NCBI RefSeq assembly: GCF_000701405.1
Contig: NZ_JNIV01000080.1
Span: forward strand, 1-20,798
Source of the DNA: Deinococcus marmoris DSM 12784
GTDB lineage: Bacteria > Deinococcota > Deinococci > Deinococcales > Deinococcaceae
Reading direction: 5' to 3'
DNA: 20,798 nucleotides
This document shows, one piece after another, positions 16,824 through 20,798 of this stretch. A program made the translations under genes and the position numbers. Each line of letters opens with the position of its first letter. Position 1 is the first letter of the stretch. The notes under the pieces are model-generated. The model was not told the DNA's origin. It saw nothing but the letters and a program-made list of their open reading frames with translations, and did not search any database.

Positions 16824-17566
16824 CCGCCTTTCAGACCGGGCGCTCGGTCCTGACGGTTCTCAACGACCCCTCACGCGCGGCCATGTACGGGCATCTGGCC
16901 GAACTGGCCGGGGTCACCGCAATCCACGCGGACGGCGCGCTGCACGCCCTGACCCAACTGGAGCGGACCCCGGTGGACGCGATCATCTGCGACGCCGTGA
17001 TGTCCGACATGAGCGGCCTGGAGTTTCGCAGCATCCTGAGAGACGACGTCCACACCGGCAGGCTGCCCCTGTATCTGATTGGAGACGGCGAACACGACCT
17101 GCCGGACCTGCCCACCAACTCGGCGGGGCCGCAGGTGCTGGCCGAGGCGCTGGAGGCGCTGGGCGTGGACGACGCGGCGTACCCGCTGCCGCTGCGGGCC
17201 AATGCCCGGCCCCAGCTCTCGGGCCAGCTCGAACCGTTCAGCCTGAGTGAATTCCTGAACTGGGCGGCAGAGCTGGAGTGCAACGGCCACTGGCTGATCA
17301 CGGTGGGGGCCGCCGGACAGGCGTCCCGCAGCGGTCACCTGACCATGAGCGCGGGCCGCCTGACCTACGCCGAATGCTCTGGCCGTGCGGGCCGGGACGC
17401 CGTGCTGGAACTGCTGCGCCACAGCGAGCAGGGCGGCGGACAGTTCCGGTTCTACGACTGCCCGTCCCTGCCGCCGGGCCTTCAGGCTGACCTGACCGGC
17501 CCCACCAACCGCCTGCTGATGGAACTCGCCGTGGATCTCGACGAGACCGCCTCCCGACTGCACTGA
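16820..17566 (+). CDS. receiver-like domain fused to DUF4388/PATAN-like domain
   Basis: 248 residues. Residues about 9-118 look like a receiver: SVLTVLNDPSR gives only Asn15/Asp16 for the acidic pair, Asp58 is in ICDAVMSDMSG, but no conserved Lys-Pro follows beta-5 (LYLIGDGEHDLPDLPT). It is therefore a degenerate or atypical receiver. Residues about 132-245 fit the DUF4388/PATAN pattern: LSGQLEPFSLSEFLNWAAEL, GHWLITV, RSGHLTMSAGRLTYAEC, GRDAVLELLRHSEQGGGQFRFYD. PATAN-containing regulators in cyanobacteria act on type IV pilus motors, usually with PATAN before the receiver; the order is reversed here. It overlaps the kinase gene by 4 bp and is probably a direct output of it. Domain naming is by pattern only. 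Confidence 0.78.
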   Translation: MTAFQTGRSVLTVLNDPSRAAMYGHLAELAGVTAIHADGALHALTQLERTPVDAIICDAVMSDMSGLEFRSILRDDVHTGRLPLYLIGDGEHDLPDLPTNSAGPQVLAEALEALGVDDAAYPLPLRANARPQLSGQLEPFSLSEFLNWAAELECNGHWLITVGAAGQASRSGHLTMSAGRLTYAECSGRAGRDAVLELLRHSEQGGGQFRFYDCPSLPPGLQADLTGPTNRLLMELAVDLDETASRLH

Positions 17567-17683
17567 GAACTCTTTTAACACCTGCTTTTCTACACACTGG
17601 TTTCTGTGAGCGCTGATTTCTCCCGGCGCTGAGCCTCCCTCCCTCCTCTCCCCTGCCCGCCCCACAGCCCACAAAGGAACCCC

Positions 17684-18508
17684 ATGCCCCAGATTTTTAT
17701 CGTTGACGACAGCATCAGCGTCCGCAAGGCGCTGGAGATCACCTTCAAGCGGCACTCACTGGATTCGTTTTCCGCCATCAGCGCCGAGCAGGCCCTGGAA
17801 ACCCTGGCGGGCGATCCGCACTTCGACCTGATGATGGCCGACGTGATCATGCCGGGCATGAGCGGTCTGGACCTGTGTTCCGAACTGCGCCGCGACGCCC
17901 GCTTCGACGGACGGCCCATCGTGCTGATGAGCGGCAATGTCGACGACAATATCCGGCGGCAGGCCCGCGAGGTCGGCGCAAACGGCGTGTTGCGTAAGCC
18001 CTTCAGCCCCGACGAACTGATCCCGATGGTGGAGGGCCTGCTGCGCGCCGCCGAGGCCGCTGCCGCGCCCGTCGAGGTTGCCACGCCCGAACCAATTCAG
18101 GCCGAACCCGTTCAAACCGAACCTATCCAGACTGAACCCGTCCAGGCCGAAGCTGTTCAGCCACAGCCCACCCCACCCCAACCCGCAGCCCAGACCGCCC
18201 CCAGCGAGCTGGAACGGCTGGTGGCCGAATACCGCCGCCGGGGCGACGTGGAAGACCTGATCGTGGTGGACGCCCAGGGTCAGATCGTGCTGCCTTCCGG
18301 CGACGCGGGTGCGCCCGGCGCGGCACAGCGCCTGCCGATGTACGCCCGGCATTTCGTGGCCACCGCCAGCGTCATCGGTCAGCACCTGCTGGGCGACGAA
18401 TTGCAGGCCGTGACCCTGCGCTACGCGGGCCGCGAGGCGATCTTCCATCCGCTGGGTGGTCTGCTGGTCATCGCCGTGACCCGCGCGGACCTCAAGACGC
18501 TGAACTGA
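17684..18508 (+). CDS. response regulator with C-terminal roadblock/LC7-like domain
   Basis: 274 residues. The receiver (1-122) is complete: Asp8/Asp9, phospho-acceptor Asp53 (MADVIMPGMSG), Ser83 and Lys105 (LRKPF). Residues about 128-172 are a Pro/Glu/Gln linker containing five EP[IV]Q[AT] pentapeptides (136-160). Residues about 174-272 (LERLVAEYRRRGDVEDLIVVDAQGQIV ... HPLGGLLVIAVTRADL, written here as two ends) have the roadblock/LC7 look found in MglB and related regulators of small GTPases. The role may be to link kinase output to an MglA-like polarity switch, which is inference. It has its own AAAGGA site after a 117-bp pyrimidine-rich gap and is the last gene of the cluster. Confidence 0.82.
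   Translation: MPQIFIVDDSISVRKALEITFKRHSLDSFSAISAEQALETLAGDPHFDLMMADVIMPGMSGLDLCSELRRDARFDGRPIVLMSGNVDDNIRRQAREVGANGVLRKPFSPDELIPMVEGLLRAAEAAAAPVEVATPEPIQAEPVQTEPIQTEPVQAEAVQPQPTPPQPAAQTAPSELERLVAEYRRRGDVEDLIVVDAQGQIVLPSGDAGAPGAAQRLPMYARHFVATASVIGQHLLGDELQAVTLRYAGREAIFHPLGGLLVIAVTRADLKTLN
18089..18163 (+). repeat. 15-bp tandem repeat (5 units) encoding EP[IV]Q[AT]
   Basis: Five in-frame 15-bp units start at 18089, 18104, 18119, 18134 and 18149, of the type GAACCCGTTCAAACC. They encode the pentapeptides EPIQA, EPVQT, EPIQT, EPVQA and EAVQP in the linker of the receiver-roadblock protein. Copy number changes would alter linker length without breaking the frame. Confidence 0.85.
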
Positions 18509-18525
18509 AAGACGAGCATGCACAG

Positions 18526-18558
18526 TCCCGACTGGCCCGGTCGCCCTGCCAGTCGGGA
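18526..18558. terminator. inverted repeat, possible terminator after the chemosensory operon
   Basis: TCCCGACTGGC (18526-18536) and its perfect complement (18548-18558) are separated by an 11-base loop. An outer GAGCA/TGCTC pair can extend the stem. It starts 18 bp after the stop of the receiver-roadblock gene. No T-run follows on either strand, so it is not a textbook intrinsic terminator. Confidence 0.4.
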
Positions 18559-18569
18559 TTGCTCATGCC

Positions 18570-18599
18570 GCGACAGGCTGGGTAGAAATTGACTACAGT
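18570..18599 (+). promoter_or_regulatory. leaderless-type promoter of the SIS-domain gene
   Basis: TACAGT (18594-18599) ends seven bases before the ATG at 18607, with GCGACA (18570-18575) at an 18-bp spacing as a weak -35. No Shine-Dalgarno precedes the ATG, so the transcript probably begins at or beside the start codon. Confidence 0.45.
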
Positions 18600-18606
18600 A
18601 CCCAGC

Positions 18607-19677
18607 ATGACAGCACGCGGCATGACAGCATCCGGCACGACCTCTTCCCCCAATCCCGATCCGCTGATGCTTCAGGAAGCCCGCCAGACGCCCGACGTGA
18701 TCGCCCGGCAGCTCCGCGAGAACGCAGACGCCGCCGGGGCACTGGCAGGGGTGCTGCGCGAACGCCGCCCGCCCTACGCCGTGACCATCGCGCGCGGCAG
18801 CAGCGATCACGCCTGCACCGTGCTGAAATACGCGCTGGAAACCGAACTGTCGCTGCCGGTGGCCTCGCTGGGGCCAAGCGTGCATACGCTGTACGGCGCG
18901 CGGCTGGACCTGCGCGGCGCACTGGTGATCGCCGTGTCGCAGAGCGGGGCCAGCCCGGACGTGGTGGAAAATGTCCGTATGGCACGTGAGGGCGGGGCGC
19001 TGACGGTGGCCCTGGTCAACGTGGAAGACAGCGATCTGGCGGGGGCCGCCGAATTCGTGTTGCCGCTGCGCTGCGGTGAGGAGCAGGCGGTGGCGGCCAC
19101 CAAGAGCTATCTGGCCAGCCTGACCGCCTTCCTGCCTGTGATTGCGGAACTGGGTCCAGACGGCAGGCTGAAAGAGGCGCTGAACAGCCTGCCGGACGCC
19201 CTGCGGCGCACGCTGGAACTGGAAGACGCCGCCAACGCCCTGGCCGCCCGCTACAGCTTCGCGCAAAACCTGCTGATTCTGGCACGCGGGCTGCATTACG
19301 GCGTGGCGCAGGAGGCTGCCCTGAAGCTCAAGGAAACCAGTGGCATCCACGCCGAGGCCTACAGCGCCGCCGAGTTCAGCCACGGTCCCAAGCGGTTGCT
19401 GGCCGAGGGGCTGCCCCTGCTGGGCTTCACCTCTGCCGACGCCGCGTGGCCTGCCACGGAAGCCGCCTACGCCGATCTGCGCGCGGGTGGGGCGGACCTG
19501 CGGACGCTGGGGCCAGCGGCAGGCAGCACCTTGCAGACCCCCACGACGGGGCACGCCCTGACCGACACGGTGCCCAGCGCCCTGGCCTTTTACCTGTTCG
19601 CCGCACATCTGGCGCTGGGACGCGGCCTGAACCCTGACGCGCCGCCGCTGCTGAGCAAGGTGACCAAAACACGTTGA
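18607..19677 (+). CDS. SIS-domain aminosugar-phosphate isomerase/deaminase (GlmS isomerase-like, NagB-II-like)
   Basis: 356 residues with two SIS domains and no glutaminase domain, so it is the GlmS isomerase half alone, as in NagB-II deaminases. Seen: ARGSSDHA (62-69), SQSGASPD (111-118) for the sugar phosphate, AVAATKSY (161-168), EAALKLKETSGIHAEAYSAA (236-255) with the catalytic Glu243, EFSHGP (256-261) and the C-terminal LLSKVT with Lys351, matching the essential C-terminal Lys of GlmS. The likely reaction is glucosamine-6-phosphate to fructose-6-phosphate plus ammonia; a related SIS aminosugar reaction is possible. The ATG at 18607 is chosen from the -10 box seven bases upstream; TTG 18589 overlaps that promoter and ATG 18622 is also possible. 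Confidence 0.87.
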   Translation: MTARGMTASGTTSSPNPDPLMLQEARQTPDVIARQLRENADAAGALAGVLRERRPPYAVTIARGSSDHACTVLKYALETELSLPVASLGPSVHTLYGARLDLRGALVIAVSQSGASPDVVENVRMAREGGALTVALVNVEDSDLAGAAEFVLPLRCGEEQAVAATKSYLASLTAFLPVIAELGPDGRLKEALNSLPDALRRTLELEDAANALAARYSFAQNLLILARGLHYGVAQEAALKLKETSGIHAEAYSAAEFSHGPKRLLAEGLPLLGFTSADAAWPATEAAYADLRAGGADLRTLGPAAGSTLQTPTTGHALTDTVPSALAFYLFAAHLALGRGLNPDAPPLLSKVTKTR

Positions 19678-19690
19678 CCAGGACACCTTA

Positions 19691-20798
19691 TACGGACTCC
19701 GATTAATTCATGCAGAGCGGCCACCAGTGGAAAAGGGTGTGCTGGGTGATGAGGTCAGGTTGAGTTTCAAGCCAAGCGCACTGCTGACCCAACGTGTCTT
19801 GAAGGTGATCCAACGAGTCAAAACAGCAGTTAGTGAGCGGCTTATCGGTCAAATTCCAGACCCGTTCCACAGGTTGCAACTCTGGAGCATAGGGAGGAAG
19901 CGTGATGGTTTCGATGCCGGGAGGATGTCCCTCCGCAGGAGGGACATGGAAGCCCGCGCCATCTTCAACGAGTAGCACATGATGATGGGGACCAGCGCCA
20001 AGACTGGTGGCAAAGGCAGCAATGACGAGTTGATAGGCCCGTTTTGTCACCTCTGGAATCAACCAGAACTGGCTGGCTCCAGTTTCAGGACAGACGAAGG
20101 CGTAGAGATAAAGCCACTCGTAACGGGGCTGAACGGGCCGGATGGCCGGTTGACCAGTCGGTGTCCAGACGGGCCGGGTGATGGGTTGTAAGCCGATCCG
20201 ATGCTCGTCCATCGCCCAGAGTGAGACATGTGGATGGAGCCGCTCCGCTGCGCGAAGCCGCTCCGTCAGGACTTTGATTTGAACGCTTCTTTGGCTGCTT
20301 CGTCGCCTCCGACGTGCCGGGGACGAGGCCGTTGTGGCGAAAATCCAGCCAGACGCATGAATTCATAGGTTCGGCTGAGGTAGACCTCTTTGCCGAACTG
20401 TTCTCGAATCCATTGCTGGAGCATTTTGCCATCCCAGACGATGCCTTGGTCAAAATCTTGTCGCAGATGAACAGCAACAGCTTGCTGTTCATCTGGACTC
20501 AGGACCGTAGGTGCGCCCTGATTGTGCGCCCGACCATCCCCTAAACCGTCCAGGCCGAGGGTGTGATACCGCTGCAAAATGTTACGCGCCCCAGACACTG
20601 AGTACTTGGTCAATTCCAAAAGTTCAGTTTCCGTTTTGCCCTCAGCGAGGAAAGCGAAGAATTGCGCTCTACGCCGCTCGACGGCGCAAGTACTGGCACG
20701 GAAAATGCTCCAGAAGTCGTCAGCAGAGTGCTGGAGTTGGATGGAAGAGAAGAATTTTTTGATCTGTACAGCCTACAGGATTTAATCGGAGTCCGTAT
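19691..20798 (-). mobile_element. IS630-family insertion sequence
   Basis: Terminal inverted repeats: TACGGACTCCGATTAA at 19691-19706 and its exact complement at the right end (20781-20796), followed by a partly matching stretch. Total length is about 1.1 kb, normal for IS630. TA occurs at both outer ends, as expected for the TA target duplication, but the ends are palindromic (ATA), so the exact border is uncertain by two bases, and the window stops right at the right end. It inserted about 13 bp downstream of the SIS-domain gene. The transposase on the minus strand is interrupted by a frameshift. Confidence 0.9.
19703..20772 (-). pseudogene. IS630-family transposase, frameshifted (N-part 20772-20266, C-part about 20281-19703)
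   Basis: The N-part has the helix-turn-helix region (AVERRRAQFFAFLAEGKTE, ELTKYSVSGARNILQRY) and ends at a stop at 20266. The C-part continues in the -1 frame (KVLTERLRAAERLHPHVSLW) and carries the DDE triad: Asp in WAMDEHRIGL, Asp in LLVEDGAGFH and Glu in YAPELQPVERVWN. Together they give about 350 residues, the full family length. The frames meet near 20273-20281, at TCAAAG, where A_AAG could permit a -1 slip, so programmed frameshifting is possible. Before the junction no ATG, GTG or TTG occurs from the upstream stop (20773-20775) until TTG at 20619, which lies after the helix-turn-helix start. The stop TAA lies inside the left terminal repeat. Confidence 0.8.

Overview
The window looks like chromosomal DNA of a Deinococcus-type bacterium. 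Evidence: high GC, dense gene packing, leaderless-looking -10 boxes directly before start codons, and a twitching-type (Chp/Pil) chemosensory cluster. This assignment is an inference from sequence style, not from a search.

Layout. (1) 1-456, minus: start of an ABC sugar-type solute-binding protein, cut by the window edge. (2) 700-1398, plus: a class I glutamine-amidotransferase-like hydrolase (peptidase C26/PuuD-like). (3) 1404-1530: a small hairpin-rich, MITE-like element between convergent genes; its right edge forms the stop codon of the next gene. (4) 7833 down to 1529, minus: a nine-gene operon. In transcription order: SDR, MaoC hydratase, 119-aa unknown, acyl-CoA dehydrogenase (ACAD), VapB-like antitoxin, VapC-like toxin, SDR, APH-type kinase, histidine phosphatase. 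Six of its eight junctions overlap by 4 bp and one by 8 bp or are nearly touching. A good sigma-70-like promoter lies at 7894-7923. The kinase and the ACAD are separate-gene relatives of the two halves of ACAD10/ACAD11 and of LvaA/LvaC, so the operon may degrade 4-hydroxyacyl-CoA or related acyl-CoAs.

(5) 8224-18508, plus: a chemosensory operon. In order: single-domain receiver, CheW-like adaptor, two paralogous PilJ-like receptors, a CheA/ChpA-like hybrid kinase with two HPt domains and a C-terminal receiver, a degenerate receiver fused to a DUF4388/PATAN-like domain, and a receiver joined by a repeat linker to a roadblock/LC7-like domain. No cheR or cheB is present. The outputs (receiver, PATAN, roadblock) point to surface motility or polarity (type IV pili, small GTPases) rather than flagella. 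(6) 18607-19677, plus: SIS-domain aminosugar phosphate isomerase/deaminase with its own leaderless-type promoter. (7) 19691 to the window end: an IS630-family insertion sequence with near-perfect terminal inverted repeats and a frameshifted transposase.

The most interesting parts are the receptor kinase cluster with its PATAN and roadblock outputs, and the kinase/ACAD operon with a toxin-antitoxin pair inside it.
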